Counted from the stretch's first letter, positions 27,801-37,460 are shown. The stretch is 64,000 bases of DNA from Sediminibacterium roseum (GCF_009939005.1 NZ_JAACJS010000012.1:496001-560000); one strand, 5' to 3'. Made by a program: numbers and translations. The notes: generated by a model from the letters alone, not told the origin.

Positions 27801-30800
27801 GATAATAATTGGATGGATGGTCATTTGTAACACTTGCCACACCGCAGTTGTCTGCAGTTACCGGTGTGCCGATGTTGTTGATCGTTGCACCGCATTGCCC
27901 CGCATCATTCACCACGCTTACTTCTGAAGGTGCTGTAATGGTTGGCTTTTCTGTGTCTGATACGATCACGGTCTGGTTCTGCGTACTTGTGTTCCCGTTG
28001 CCATCGCTGAATGTCCAGTGAATGGTATGGGTTCCCTGTGTTGTATAGCTAAGCGGATCGGATGTTGTTCCTGTTATTGTTCCTGCGCAATTGTCTGTTG
28101 CCGTTGGAGCCGTGAATACGGTTGCCGCACATGCCCCGGTGATCACCGGTAATGTGGAAGCGTTTGCCACAGGCGCAACATCATCGCTCACGGTTACCGT
28201 GATCGCGTTGGAGGTTACCGCACAATTACCGGTGTTGACCGCGGTTACCGTATAGGTTCCGCTTGCCGTTGCCGTGTAGTTTGCGGTAGTTGTGGTTGCT
28301 ACCAGGTTTCCGTACTGCATCCATTTGTACGAAGCCACCGCGCCGTTGCCCCCATCGTTGGCCGATGCGGCAAGCGCAACGCCTGTGCCCGGGCAGCCAC
28401 TGTCTGAACCAACCGCAGCGAGCGTTACAGCCGATGGCGGGTTGTTGATGGTGAGGTGCAGTGTAACGGTTGAATCACATCCACCCGCAGTGGTAAATGT
28501 TTTTGTTACGGTTGTTGACGATGTATAAACGGTGCCGTACCAGTCGAAACTTCCACACACTGTTGCGGTTGTATCGCCCGCCGATGCACAGGTACGTGTG
28601 TACCAGATCGGCGAGGTCAGGATGCGTTTGCCGTTGTGTGTGATGTCGATGTAGTAATAACCCGTTGCATGGTTGGCAAGCGCGTTGTCTACATAACTCA
28701 GTGAACTTCCGAATACAGAATCGATGACCACCGGGTTGATGTTGCTTCCCGGCTCGCCATACATCACGCGTATCAATGCATTGCCCACATTGTCTGTTGC
28801 ATCTGTTAAGTTAACTGCGATGGATGGCGCGTTCCTGTCTTCAAAAACAGAACCCATGATCCGTGTGTTGATCGTAAAATCAACCTTTGAGTCCATGTCT
28901 TCGGTTGCATAGAAATGCATATCGTGCACCGCTTTGATGATCGCCGACTGTGTCAGCTCCGGCGCGATCACCGCTGTTCTTGCAGGTGTATGTCTTCCGA
29001 ATGTGGTGTAGTGGTTATCGTGATCGATGGTTGGCCCGAGGTGGTAGCCCTTAGACAACAATTTGTTGTAATACCATACATACGACATCGACGACGGATC
29101 AGAATAATTGGTAACCTTCGAAGTGGCGGGCCCGCTTTCAACGGCTACGCCGGAGATTGCGCTGTCTGCTGCTGCGTCGTACGCAATGTTCGAGAGGTTG
29201 TTGTAATCGGCGTTGTTCGGGTGAGCGAGTGAGGTGAATGCATTTTTCGCTTTGTAATCGTTCACGCGTGCAAACAATCCTTCCACACCGAGATAAGTGC
29301 TTTTGGGAACATACACATCATAGTTCGGCCCAACATTTCCGTTTACATTCGACTCCCATCCGAACAGCTCTGTGAGTCCGTCGCCGTACACCAGAACGTG
29401 TCCGCCGTTTGAGATCACACCATACTCCATTCCATACAATGCAAGGAAGTTCGGATGCGCAGCGTTGAATGCCGCTGCCTGCGCACTGCCTGCATGGTAG
29501 TTGGCGATCTCGTTTCCTGGGTTGTTTACGGTTGAGAAGTGGTTGTGTTCTGAAATGCCGAGGAAATCCATTCCCAAAGAATGTGATGCAAACTCATAAG
29601 CATCAGCCGGCGTGCCTGCGGCGTTGTCTTTTTGTCCGTCTGAGTAAGCCGTATGCGAGTGAAGCGTTCCAAAATAAATATTGTTGAGTGGCGCATTGGT
29701 GGTGGTGGCCGATCCGCTGAGCGGCGATGCGGTTAAGTATTTTGTTCCGCCCGTACAGTTTTTGTTCGCGGCAAAAACAAAGAAATAATAAGTGGTCGCA
29801 TTGGTGAGATTGGTTGCGATAAAGCTGGTGGATGTTCCGTTCGAAACAACCGTTCCGCCACCGAGGCCTGCCCCTGCGCTGTAATCTGTATTGTCAACAG
29901 GTGTTGCAGACAAGGTTGGCGACGTGCTCATCACCACGAGATAATTCAGGTTCGATCCTCCGCCTGCATTGAATGTTGCCGTAATGTTATTGTAGGATGC
30001 ATTGAATGCAATGTCTGATGGCTGCGCCGACGGTGTGCTGCACACGGGCAGTGGCAATGTGGTTGCTGTTCCGGCGAGCGGATCAACGGTGTTGTAAACC
30101 GGCCCGTTCACACAGCCTTGTGCGTTTACACTGAAAACAGTATAGTAGTACTGTGTTGCGGGCGCAAGCCCTGTTGCATTGAACGTGGTTGCCGAACTGC
30201 GCTGAACCACTATAGCGTTACCTATTGCTGATCCTGCATTGTATACAACACCATTGGCCAATGTTCCGGAGAAGGTGCCTCCTGTGCTTTGCAGCACCAC
30301 GTATTCATCAGCAGCAGTAGCGGTGAATGAACCCTGTATTGAGTTGATCGATGCAACTGTAACCAGGCCCGATGGCTGCGACACTGGCGCCGTGCACGAT
30401 GGGAGCCCTGCAACAGTGGTAACATCTTCTTCCAATACATCTGTTGTTAAATATTTAGGACCGCCTGTACACACACTGTTTACTGAGAATACAAAGAAAT
30501 AATAAGTGGTTGCGCCAGTGAGGCCATCGGCAGTAAAGTTGAGTTCTGCGCCTTTGGCGATCACGGTTCCGTCGCCTACATTATCACCGATCGTATAGGT
30601 TTGTCCGTCTATCGGGTTGTTGGTGAGTGTGCTGTTGGTGCTCATGATCACCAGGTATTCGTTTGCAGACGGGCTGGCCGCTGTAAAGCTTCCATTCACG
30701 CTTGTTTCACCAACCGAGCTGAACACCAGCGATGTTGGCGCAGCAGACGGCGTTGCACATGGTGTGGATGCGACCGCGGTAACCACAAGGTTGTCGATGC

Positions 30801-32931
30801 TGATCTTGGGTCTTGAACCACTGCCGCTGCCCGTTCCGTTGTGGTAGTAGAAACGCAGTCTTGCGCCCGGGCTATGACTGAAATACGCAGGCAATGCAAT
30901 GTTGTTCACCGTTCCTGTTGCAGGAACATTGTTGGCAAAATTGAGTACGCTTGCAGAAGTGAGCTCTGTGTAATTCACACCATCCACGCTTCCGTAAACG
31001 CGGAGCGAACCGGGTCTGTCGCCGGTACCGTTCGCAACCGCCGCCCAGTCGAAACTGAGTGTGCCTGCATTTACGCCGGTGAAGTCCATATAGAAATCAA
31101 CAGCAACAGAACTTGAGTTATCGGTTGACCCGGTAGACAGCAAAACCAGTGAGCCGGCTCCCTTCTGTACACCGCCGCTTGAGCCCGAAGCAAATGTTGC
31201 GCTCGAAGTGGTGATGCGTGTTGGAGAAGGAATGGCCGTAGCGGTTACGTTCACACCAACGGAAGAAAAGCGGTTGGCGCCCGTGCCCGATGCAAAATTT
31301 GCTGCCCATCCGCTGATGGCATTGAAGTTCTCGGTGTAACGCAGCAACGGTTGCGAAGCCATGATCACCGGAACAACGGACGAGGTGGTAAATGTTCCTT
31401 CTGCGCCGTAGGTTGTGCCACCGGCATTGGTTGCAAACGCTTTGTAATAATAGGTTGTTGCAGCAGCAAGGCCGGTAACCGTTTTGCTGAATGCACCGCC
31501 GTTCAGGCTGGCCGCAGTTACAGAAATGCCTGTTCCGTTCGCGATACCTGAAATGGTACTGTATTCAAAACCAAACGAGGTAACATTGGTGCAACCGGTA
31601 ACGGAAATGGTTCCGTTCAATGTTGCAGAAGTGCCCGCCACCTGGTTGCCGCCTGTTGCCACGGTTGGCGCGGTATTGATGCCCGCCGCCGATGCAGAAA
31701 CAAGGATGCCTGTTCCGCCACCATTGATGGCCAGGTCGCCATTGTAAGATTGTGCAGCCGTTGGCGTAAACTTCACAAAGAATTGTTTTCCTGTGAAAGC
31801 ATTACCGGTGTAGCTGAGCGATAAAGTATTGGTGTAGGTTCCGTTCGATGTTTCAGCATAACTAAAGCCGTTTAGTGCGGCGATGTTGATGTTGCTTCCA
31901 TCCAGACTGCTTCCATCGAGTGAGAAACCCTGTACGGAAGCGTTGTTAAGACAGATGCTTCCGAAGTTTGCATTGCCCGAGATCAGCAGCAGCGGCGTGG
32001 CGGCCGCGGCCCTGTTGATGCTGATGATGTAATCTTTTTGGGTAACGCCATCCTGCGCAACCACTTTTACATCGATGGTGTTGTTGCCGACAGACAAGGG
32101 AAAGCTGGCAGACGGGTTGCCAAATGCGCCTCCGTTCAGGCTTGCGGTAACGGTAGCGTTGGTATTGGCTTTGGTAAAGCTGATGGTAGCGGAGCTGTTG
32201 GCATTCGCCGTGGTAACAGAGTACGCATAAGAGGATGCGCTGAATGCAGGGGAAAGCGGGCCCGCGCTGGTAGACAATGCAGCAAGATCCGCATTATTGG
32301 AGATCACCGGCGGTGCGGCGCTTACGGATAAATTGAGGTCGTCGATCCTTGTATTGATGGTACCGTTGGAAGCGTTGCCGCTGCCGTTGTAAAAATAAAT
32401 GCGGAAAGTAACCGGGGTTCCGGTGCCGGATGCTACAGACAGATTCGTGTGATTTTTCAGCGACCAGCTGCTGTTGTTGGCAACGGTGCCGGTGGCTATA
32501 TCTGTTGCGTAGTTGTCAAGGTTGCTGCGTAGTGTATATGCCTGGCTGCCTGTGCTGGTGCTGCGCACGCCGAAGCTGATCGCGGTGAGGGTGGCAATGT
32601 TACCGGATGGCGGGGTGAGCGTGAACTCATAATAAGTGCTCCCACCTGCGGCCGTATTCAGAGCGCCTGTTTTTGCAGCGATGCCGGCATTGAACGTGCC
32701 GGATGCACCTGTATAGCCAGACGACACAGAAGCGGATACAACAAAGCCGCCCGAGATGGTTCCCAGGTTATTGGCAGTGGTGATGGCGCTGCTCGCAACA
32801 ACGGATGTGGTTGATGGATTGGCGGTGCCATCCGAGAAATTCCAGGCGATGGTCTGCGCACCGGCAACAGCGGTAACCATCATGGCAACAATAAATAAAC
32901 CGGCTTTGGTCAGGGTAAAAAATCTACGCAT
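24829..32931 (-). CDS. Giant T9SS-exported protein with internal PHP-type metallohydrolase module
   Basis: A 2700-residue secreted protein. Order: signal peptide (1-25); beta-sandwich and cadherin-like module (26-310); FnIII-like module (about 418-515); jelly-roll (about 516-718); three FnIII-like repeats (about 720-1080); PHP/CehA-like phosphoesterase-type module (about 1081-1445) with LHSHTAYSDG (His1091, His1093), ISEHNHF (His1129, His1131), LAHPNN and IDHDNH; a PKD-like segment; eight HYR-type beta repeats (about 1580-2145) with the DNCGVASVTNDHPS core; a beta-helix-like region; and a T9SS type-A sorting signal (from about 2620, LPNPSTSYFTLKIE). PHP enzymes hydrolyse phosphoesters; a surface-anchored one could act on extracellular phosphate or glycan esters. 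Activity is inferred from metal-ligand motifs only. Confidence 0.88.
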   Translation of the reverse strand: MRRFFTLTKAGLFIVAMMVTAVAGAQTIAWNFSDGTANPSTTSVVASSAITTANNLGTISGGFVVSASVSSGYTGASGTFNAGIAAKTGALNTAAGGSTYYEFTLTPPSGNIATLTAISFGVRSTSTGSQAYTLRSNLDNYATDIATGTVANNSSWSLKNHTNLSVASGTGTPVTFRIYFYNGSGNASNGTINTRIDDLNLSVSAAPPVISNNADLAALSTSAGPLSPAFSASSYAYSVTTANANSSATISFTKANTNATVTASLNGGAFGNPSASFPLSVGNNTIDVKVVAQDGVTQKDYIISINRAAAATPLLLISGNANFGSICLNNASVQGFSLDGSSLDGSNINIAALNGFSYAETSNGTYTNTLSLSYTGNAFTGKQFFVKFTPTAAQSYNGDLAINGGGTGILVSASAAGINTAPTVATGGNQVAGTSATLNGTISVTGCTNVTSFGFEYSTISGIANGTGISVTAASLNGGAFSKTVTGLAAATTYYYKAFATNAGGTTYGAEGTFTTSSVVPVIMASQPLLRYTENFNAISGWAANFASGTGANRFSSVGVNVTATAIPSPTRITTSSATFASGSSGGVQKGAGSLVLLSTGSTDNSSSVAVDFYMDFTGVNAGTLSFDWAAVANGTGDRPGSLRVYGSVDGVNYTELTSASVLNFANNVPATGTVNNIALPAYFSHSPGARLRFYYHNGTGSGSGSRPKISIDNLVVTAVASTPCATPSAAPTSLVFSSVGETSVNGSFTAASPSANEYLVIMSTNSTLTNNPIDGQTYTIGDNVGDGTVIAKGAELNFTADGLTGATTYYFFVFSVNSVCTGGPKYLTTDVLEEDVTTVAGLPSCTAPVSQPSGLVTVASINSIQGSFTATAADEYVVLQSTGGTFSGTLANGVVYNAGSAIGNAIVVQRSSATTFNATGLAPATQYYYTVFSVNAQGCVNGPVYNTVDPLAGTATTLPLPVCSTPSAQPSDIAFNASYNNITATFNAGGGSNLNYLVVMSTSPTLSATPVDNTDYSAGAGLGGGTVVSNGTSTSFIATNLTNATTYYFFVFAANKNCTGGTKYLTASPLSGSATTTNAPLNNIYFGTLHSHTAYSDGQKDNAAGTPADAYEFASHSLGMDFLGISEHNHFSTVNNPGNEIANYHAGSAQAAAFNAAHPNFLALYGMEYGVISNGGHVLVYGDGLTELFGWESNVNGNVGPNYDVYVPKSTYLGVEGLFARVNDYKAKNAFTSLAHPNNADYNNLSNIAYDAAADSAISGVAVESGPATSKVTNYSDPSSMSYVWYYNKLLSKGYHLGPTIDHDNHYTTFGRHTPARTAVIAPELTQSAIIKAVHDMHFYATEDMDSKVDFTINTRIMGSVFEDRNAPSIAVNLTDATDNVGNALIRVMYGEPGSNINPVVIDSVFGSSLSYVDNALANHATGYYYIDITHNGKRILTSPIWYTRTCASAGDTTATVCGSFDWYGTVYTSSTTVTKTFTTAGGCDSTVTLHLTINNPPSAVTLAAVGSDSGCPGTGVALAASANDGGNGAVASYKWMQYGNLVATTTTANYTATASGTYTVTAVNTGNCAVTSNAITVTVSDDVAPVANASTLPVITGACAATVFTAPTATDNCAGTITGTTSDPLSYTTQGTHTIHWTFSDGNGNTSTQNQTVIVSDTEKPTITAPSEVSVVNDAGQCGATINNIGTPVTADNCGVASVTNDHPSNYYPVGTTIVTWKVTDVNGNTTDTATQRVTVIDNELPTITVNNITVNNNAGACEATVVLAAPATADNCGVASVTNDHPSNIFPVGTTTVTWTVTDNNGWTNTATQLVTVKDVEKPTITAPSEVSVVNDPGACGATILSIGTPVTADNCGVAGVSNDHPSNYYPVGTTIVRWSVTDVHGNVTDTATQKITVIDNELPTITVNNKTVAADAGCGANVVLQAPQTSDNCGVASVTNDHPSAYFPVGNTTVTWTVTDNNGWTATATQVITVTDQQAPTVVTKPVTVYLNAAGVAGIGINDVNNGSTDNCSIALMSLNKTGFNCADLGANTVTLTVTDASGNVSSATAVVTVKDNTLPTLTTQPITVYLDASGTATITALQLIAASADNCGVSSYSVSKTSFNCSNLGANTVTVTVVDASGNSIAANATVTVKSNILPVVTAVPAQAFCVNGTSNYTIPALAAVANCGAVTTSYTITGATTRSGTTNNASGTFNTGVSTITWTVKDASGNVSTSSTTVTISALPATAITVSSPDAFCNKLTLTANTTGAGATYKWTSGAATVATTQQLNLGQTNADGVYQVTVTLNGCTSAPAAYNYQKQNLVSSYTLLATDKIDLGTNNTVASGSVGVTGLKGEVELGSFSTINSPGSFVKAKNIDKNGLFITIGNPVYAAATGIVLPAMQLNTANTNNLPNKDVAQNSVSTVNGNYKNLTLKKGSRTTLTGTTFGTIRVEQGAQVTFTAPVISIDQLNVVKGPRNGYSYVRFSGDAKVLVSAGVSIGSQVFVNPDNNNVTFYMGDKKSDDEKFVVNGGDTKVNANIYIPKGKMQVNGGYSYGSYGLFGLGDCDRDDDEARYFGLGNAYVYMTGTFIAENITGNGKNVIWNSFDCSAPPVTVLNTVQQVNTQSTGSEKATVTSEETLKVTVLPNPSTSYFTLKIESRYETPVNIRVMDSRGRVVDSRSKVGANSTIQLGHDYAGGTYFAELTQGGLRKVVQLVKVRG
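26998..27948 (-). repeat. Tandem duplication of a two-unit HYR block
   Basis: Within the giant gene, residues 1662-1820 (27472-27948) and 1821-1978 (26998-27471) are two nearly identical blocks of about 159 codons, each made of two HYR units beginning KPTITAPSEVSVVND and LPTITVNN. The 159-residue period suggests a recent duplication of a pair of repeats. Confidence 0.85.
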
Positions 32932-33310
32932 ACAACGTGTTTAATTGTAAAAACGGTTAAGCATCAATAAAGAAAAGGGAACAGGAGACAAACAGGCATC
33001 CTTCGATCGCGGAACCTGGCCCGTAGGGCACACACAGTAATCTTTTTTCTCATTTTGTACTTGGTTCACAAAGGGAATATTGGCGCTGCGATCGTGGTTA
33101 TTATTAGAATAAGTTCGAAGGTAAAGGTATAGGATAAAACCTCCCTCCCAACTTATGCACACCGTTTGGAGCGGTTGATAACGGTAATTTAATGCGGATT
33201 TAAGCGGCTGCAGGTTGCGGACCTCCGGCTGTTACAACAGGGCGGCGGACAAGGCAAAAGTATGAAACGCATGGTCCGTTGTTGTCTTCCCCCGCTACGC
33301 TGCATTCAAC

Positions 33311-33347
33311 AAAAAAAGCCGGAAATGAGTAAATCATTTCCGGCTTT
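33311..33347 (-). terminator. Rho-independent terminator of the S9 peptidase gene
   Basis: Perfect 14-bp stem AAAGCCGGAAATGA with a 5-nt loop; on the minus strand it is followed by T (33311-33317). The 446-nt gap 32932-33377 holds otherwise nothing I can identify. Confidence 0.9.
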
Positions 33348-33377
33348 GAACCTAAACAAGGTATTCAAATTCAAGGA

Positions 33378-36300
33378 TCAATATCCCAATCCCAGGTCCC
33401 TTCCTTTCATCACCGCAGGAACACCTTCGCTGATCCATTTTGCGGGTTTGTCGCCCTTGAGCAGGTAGTCGAAAAATTGCTGCTCGCGGATCTGGATGTC
33501 TTTGCGATTCTTTCTTTCCACAAGGTTGTGCGCCTCGCCGTTGTAAGTGAGCATCCACACTTTTTTACCAAGACGGCGCATGCCCGAATACATTTCAATT
33601 CCCTGGTACCAGGGCACCGCATCGTCTGCATCATTGGCCATGATCACGAGCGGCGTGGTTACTTTGGGCAGTGAAAACAATGCCGAGTTCTTGATGTACA
33701 GGTCCGGTTTTTCCCAAAGCGTTGCACCGATGCGGCTCTGTGTTTTTTCGTACTGGAACTGGCGAAGGATACCGGTTCCCCAACGGATGCCGCCGTATGC
33801 GCTCGTCATATTTGCAACAGGTGCGCCTGCCCATGCCGCTGCATACAGGTTTGTTTTGGTGATGAGGTAAACGATCTGGTAACCACCCCAGCTTTGTCCC
33901 TGCAAACCGATCTTTGTACTGTCAACAAACCCTTGCTTCACCACGGCCCTTGTTCCGCTCAGGATGTAATCGTAGGCGCTTTGCCCGGGATAACCTGTTT
34001 TGTACCAGATATCCGGCACAAATACTACATATCCCCTGCTCACAAAGAAAGGAATGTTGAGTCGCGACGGTGTTGGCGCCGGTGCCAGGTAGTTGTGAAG
34101 GGTGTTGTTGTTGCGCTCGTAGAAATAAACGATCATAGGGTATTTCTTTTTCGGATCGAAATCTTCCGGTTTGTACAAAACACCTTCTGTTTCTTTTCCT
34201 GTATATGCTTTCCATTTGAACAGTTCCGATGTACCCCAGTTGTATTCCTGTTGCTGGAGGTTGGTATAGGATAATCTTACCGAAGCGTCCATCAGTTTCT
34301 GCGCATACACATCGGGCGATTTGATGTAGGATTCTTTGGTGTATGAATACACATCCGCATCCTTCGCTTTTACCGGCGCGCCGATGGTTACCGGTTCTTT
34401 TGCAACAAGCGTTACCAGTTTGCTTGCCGAAAGATCATTTCCTTTCGAAAGTTCAAGTACCGAAAGCCCGCTGCTCTTGTCTTTTTCATCGAACACGCGC
34501 AGCAGTATTTTCTGCCCGAACGAAAGATATCTCTCTTCCCTGTCCGTATTAAGATAACGGTATTGGATCTTATCTTTTCTACCATGCGTTACCAATACGG
34601 ATTTCTCTTTTCCTTCCGGATCCACCTGCCAGATATCGTAGTGGTCATAGATCAGCACGTATTTATCGTTCTCCATCCATCTTACCGCGCCGTATGCATT
34701 CGGATCATCCGGCACATCGTTCTCTTCGTCGTATAATTTATAGGCGATGTCTTTGGCTACCTGGTACACCTGCCTGGTTTCGCTGTTGTATACATTGTAC
34801 ACCTGCTTGATCTCATCGAAGAACAAAAGGTATTTTCCTGTGTACGAAGGTGAAACGGCGCTTCCTTTGAAGTTCTTTCTCACCAGTTCCGCCTTGCCTG
34901 TTTCCGGATTCACTGCATAAATATCGCTTACAGTGAAACCCTGCCACTGGCTCGCGATGCGGCGCCCGGTATCGGTGGTTGCATAAAACGTTTTGCCATC
35001 ACCCTCCTGTGTTTGCAACATGGTGCGCAAGGCTGTATTGCCCAGTTGCACTACTTCTTTGTTTGCCATATCGAACCTTGCGAGGTAAGAACGGCGCGCT
35101 TCTGCATCGGCATTCTTTAATTGTGCGGGTTGCACCTGGTCGTCGTTGTAGTGCCAGATGTCTACACTCACCCTGTCAAAATCGGGCAACGATGTATCTT
35201 TCGGGGGCAATACCGGCGCTGTTCCAAAAAACAGGCGCTGGCCGTTTTTGCTGAAGCTCAATCCGCCGCCCGCACCGCCGCCGAAACCAAAGCCGCCGCC
35301 CGGTCCACCGGCGCCACCTCTGCCTCCTCCGCCACCGCCAACTTCTGCAACGGTCCATTTGGGAACCATGCCGCGTGTATCCCGCGAAGCGAGCAATGTT
35401 GCGCTGTCGGTTCCATCTTTGTAATAATAGAGTTTGTAAAATTTCTGAAGCGCCTTGCTGGCGCTGTCGCGCTCTGCAACAAAGGCAACCTGTTTTCCTT
35501 CTTCATCCATCGCATACCCTTTTGCATCGTTGAACTTCTGGAAGATGGTGGTGAATTGTTTGGATGCGACATCGAGTTTTACAACGGCCGGCAATACTTT
35601 GTTATCGCCCGTTTTCTTCGTGGTCTCATACAGCAACACATTTCCTTTCTTACTGAAATAATATTCGCTCACGAGGTAGTAAGAACGCGTTTCACCTGTA
35701 TTGAGATTGAGTAAAACCATCTCTGTTCCTTCTTCTACGGCATCATCGCCCCCGGCCACAGGCGCGCCTGCCCCCGCGCCCCTTCCACCACGGCCTCCCG
35801 CCTGTCCACCGAAATTACCGCCGCCCCTTGGCGCCTGTAACACGGCCAGGCCTTTTGTTTTGGCATCGTTTGCTTTGTTGCGGATGCTGTCGGCCACCCG
35901 TTGCAGGCTGTCTGCTACAGAGTACATGGTATTGATACGTGTAAGCGAATCCACTGCACTGGGGCGTGTGGTAAGGTCGGGCAAGCCTTTGTCGAGCAGG
36001 TAGGCCATCCAGCCATTGTTGCTTTCATCGGGCGTTTTGTAGCTGCGTACGCGTGGCACCTTGGTTAATTTATCCTGGGAGAGATCGAGGATCGCGAGAC
36101 TGTCTTTCGGCATCTCATCGGGTCTTCTCTTCTTGATGCGAGCATCGCGTGTGTCCTTGAAAAAAGGTTTGATGCGGCAGATCACAAAACGGTTATCGTC
36201 TGTGATCATGGCATTGTATCCACGCGGGATCTCTTTTTTGTAGCGGCCGTCGGAAGACTGTACATACAGGCTGCCATCGCCTTCCTGCGGGTTCACGGTG

Positions 36301-36443
36301 TAGATCACGTATTTTCCATCGTTGCTGATGGCCCTGTCGGCAACACTCTGCCAGCCATCGTACACGGAATGGTCGAGCGGCTTTTTCTGTGCCAGGGCAC
36401 CCAGCGAAAGCAAACAACCGAAAACAAAAAGGATTTTCTTCAT
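33378..36443 (-). CDS. Prolyl oligopeptidase-family (S9) serine peptidase, secreted
   Basis: A 1021-residue protein with signal peptide (ILFVFGCLLSLGALAQ). The N-terminal two thirds are a beta-propeller; the C-terminal alpha/beta-hydrolase part has GLQGQSWGGYQ (Ser851), Asp940 in MANDADDAVPW and His972 in NGEAHNLVER, the S9 triad order. It probably cuts small peptides outside the cytoplasm, as DPP-IV-like S9 enzymes do. Two Gly-rich insertions (about 203-232 and 366-393, GGGGGGRGGAGGPGGG-like) sit within the propeller. A candidate -7 box TATCTTCG (36467-36474) precedes the ATG at 36443. Confidence 0.93.
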   Translation of the reverse strand: MKKILFVFGCLLSLGALAQKKPLDHSVYDGWQSVADRAISNDGKYVIYTVNPQEGDGSLYVQSSDGRYKKEIPRGYNAMITDDNRFVICRIKPFFKDTRDARIKKRRPDEMPKDSLAILDLSQDKLTKVPRVRSYKTPDESNNGWMAYLLDKGLPDLTTRPSAVDSLTRINTMYSVADSLQRVADSIRNKANDAKTKGLAVLQAPRGGGNFGGQAGGRGGRGAGAGAPVAGGDDAVEEGTEMVLLNLNTGETRSYYLVSEYYFSKKGNVLLYETTKKTGDNKVLPAVVKLDVASKQFTTIFQKFNDAKGYAMDEEGKQVAFVAERDSASKALQKFYKLYYYKDGTDSATLLASRDTRGMVPKWTVAEVGGGGGGRGGAGGPGGGFGFGGGAGGGLSFSKNGQRLFFGTAPVLPPKDTSLPDFDRVSVDIWHYNDDQVQPAQLKNADAEARRSYLARFDMANKEVVQLGNTALRTMLQTQEGDGKTFYATTDTGRRIASQWQGFTVSDIYAVNPETGKAELVRKNFKGSAVSPSYTGKYLLFFDEIKQVYNVYNSETRQVYQVAKDIAYKLYDEENDVPDDPNAYGAVRWMENDKYVLIYDHYDIWQVDPEGKEKSVLVTHGRKDKIQYRYLNTDREERYLSFGQKILLRVFDEKDKSSGLSVLELSKGNDLSASKLVTLVAKEPVTIGAPVKAKDADVYSYTKESYIKSPDVYAQKLMDASVRLSYTNLQQQEYNWGTSELFKWKAYTGKETEGVLYKPEDFDPKKKYPMIVYFYERNNNTLHNYLAPAPTPSRLNIPFFVSRGYVVFVPDIWYKTGYPGQSAYDYILSGTRAVVKQGFVDSTKIGLQGQSWGGYQIVYLITKTNLYAAAWAGAPVANMTSAYGGIRWGTGILRQFQYEKTQSRIGATLWEKPDLYIKNSALFSLPKVTTPLVIMANDADDAVPWYQGIEMYSGMRRLGKKVWMLTYNGEAHNLVERKNRKDIQIREQQFFDYLLKGDKPAKWISEGVPAVMKGRDLGLGY

Positions 36444-36466
36444 TGCGCATTGATTTTATAGAGTTC

Positions 36467-36474
36467 CGAAGATA
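36467..36474 (-). promoter_or_regulatory. -7 box TATCTTCG for the S9 peptidase gene
   Basis: 7/8 match to TAnnTTTG on the minus strand, 23 nt upstream of ATG 36443. The same octamer precedes the thiolase gene (46225-46232). Confidence 0.4.
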
Positions 36475-36629
36475 ATGAAGTTAGGGGTATATTTGAACGG
36501 AGATGCAGGGGTGTGAACAGTGTGTGCCTGTCGCGGATAGACACTACATTTGAAGCCGGTATTTAATCCGCCAGGCGGGTCATATTCCATATTTTTAAGA
36601 TCGATCATTCACGATTAAAAAACCAATCC

Positions 36630-37460
36630 ATGAAATACATCATCACCCTCCTCGCCATTGCACTGGTAACAACAGCGCCGTCAATGGCCCAATCGCACAG
36701 CCTCGCCAGGATCTGGCAAACAGAACCTTTATTGAAAACGCCGGAGTCGGTTTTGTTTGACGAGAAGGCGCAGTTGTTATATGTTTCCAACATCGATGGC
36801 GCGCCGGATGGTAAAGACGGGCAGGGCTCTATCGGTAAAGTGGGACTCGACGGGAAGATCATAGAAGTGGAATGGGTTAAAGGGCTGAACGCACCCAAAG
36901 GCATGGGCATCTACAAAGGCAAAATGTATGTGGCCGATCTGACCGAAGTGGTGGTGATCGATATCGCGAAGGCACAGATCGAAAAAAAGATCCCGGTAGC
37001 GGGCTCTGTTTTTCTGAACGATATCACGATCGACAAAAAAGGAATTGTTTACGTGAGCGACACACGCATCAACAAAGTATATGGAATCGAAAACGGGAAC
37101 GTGTTCACGTTGTTGCAAGGGCTCCAGGGGCCGAATGGTTTGCTCGCGGTTGGAAAGGAACTGTATGTGCTCGACAAAGGCAGCCTGCTCAGGATGACCG
37201 AATCGCGCAACCTCGACAAACTTGCCGAGGGCATGGACCCCAGCACCGACGGAATTGAAATGGTAAAGACCAACGAATACATCGTAAGCTGCTGGAGCGG
37301 GATCATTTATTATGTTGAGGCGAATGGAAACAAAACGACTTTGCTAGACACCCGCAAAGAAAGTGTGAACACAGCCGATATAGGATACGACGCGAAGAAA
37401 AAGATCTTGTATGTGCCCACATTTTTTAAGAACCATATCGCAGCTTATCAATTGAAGTGA
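36630..37460 (+). CDS. Secreted SMP-30/gluconolactonase-like beta-propeller protein
   Basis: A 276-residue protein with signal peptide (YIITLLAIALVTTAPSMAQ). The body is six NHL/SMP-30-like blades (TPESVLFDEKAQLLYVSNIDG, LNAPKGMGIYKGKMYVADL, FLNDITIDKKGIVYVSDT, LQGPNGLLAVGKELYVLDKG). SMP-30 proteins hydrolyse lactones, but the metal ligands of true gluconolactonases (Glu, Asn, Asp) cannot be assigned with confidence, so a binding role is also possible. A terminator follows at 37523-37556. Confidence 0.72.
   Translation: MKYIITLLAIALVTTAPSMAQSHSLARIWQTEPLLKTPESVLFDEKAQLLYVSNIDGAPDGKDGQGSIGKVGLDGKIIEVEWVKGLNAPKGMGIYKGKMYVADLTEVVVIDIAKAQIEKKIPVAGSVFLNDITIDKKGIVYVSDTRINKVYGIENGNVFTLLQGLQGPNGLLAVGKELYVLDKGSLLRMTESRNLDKLAEGMDPSTDGIEMVKTNEYIVSCWSGIIYYVEANGNKTTLLDTRKESVNTADIGYDAKKKILYVPTFFKNHIAAYQLK

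Noticed and set aside
26998..28200. CRISPR-like regular repeats
   Set aside because: The periodicity is in a coding region, with units of about 240 bp encoding HYR domains, not short repeats with unique spacers.
25117..32331. Many plus-strand frames opposite the giant gene
   Set aside because: They are antisense to a long, domain-rich coding frame, have Cys/Arg-rich random composition and no start signals.
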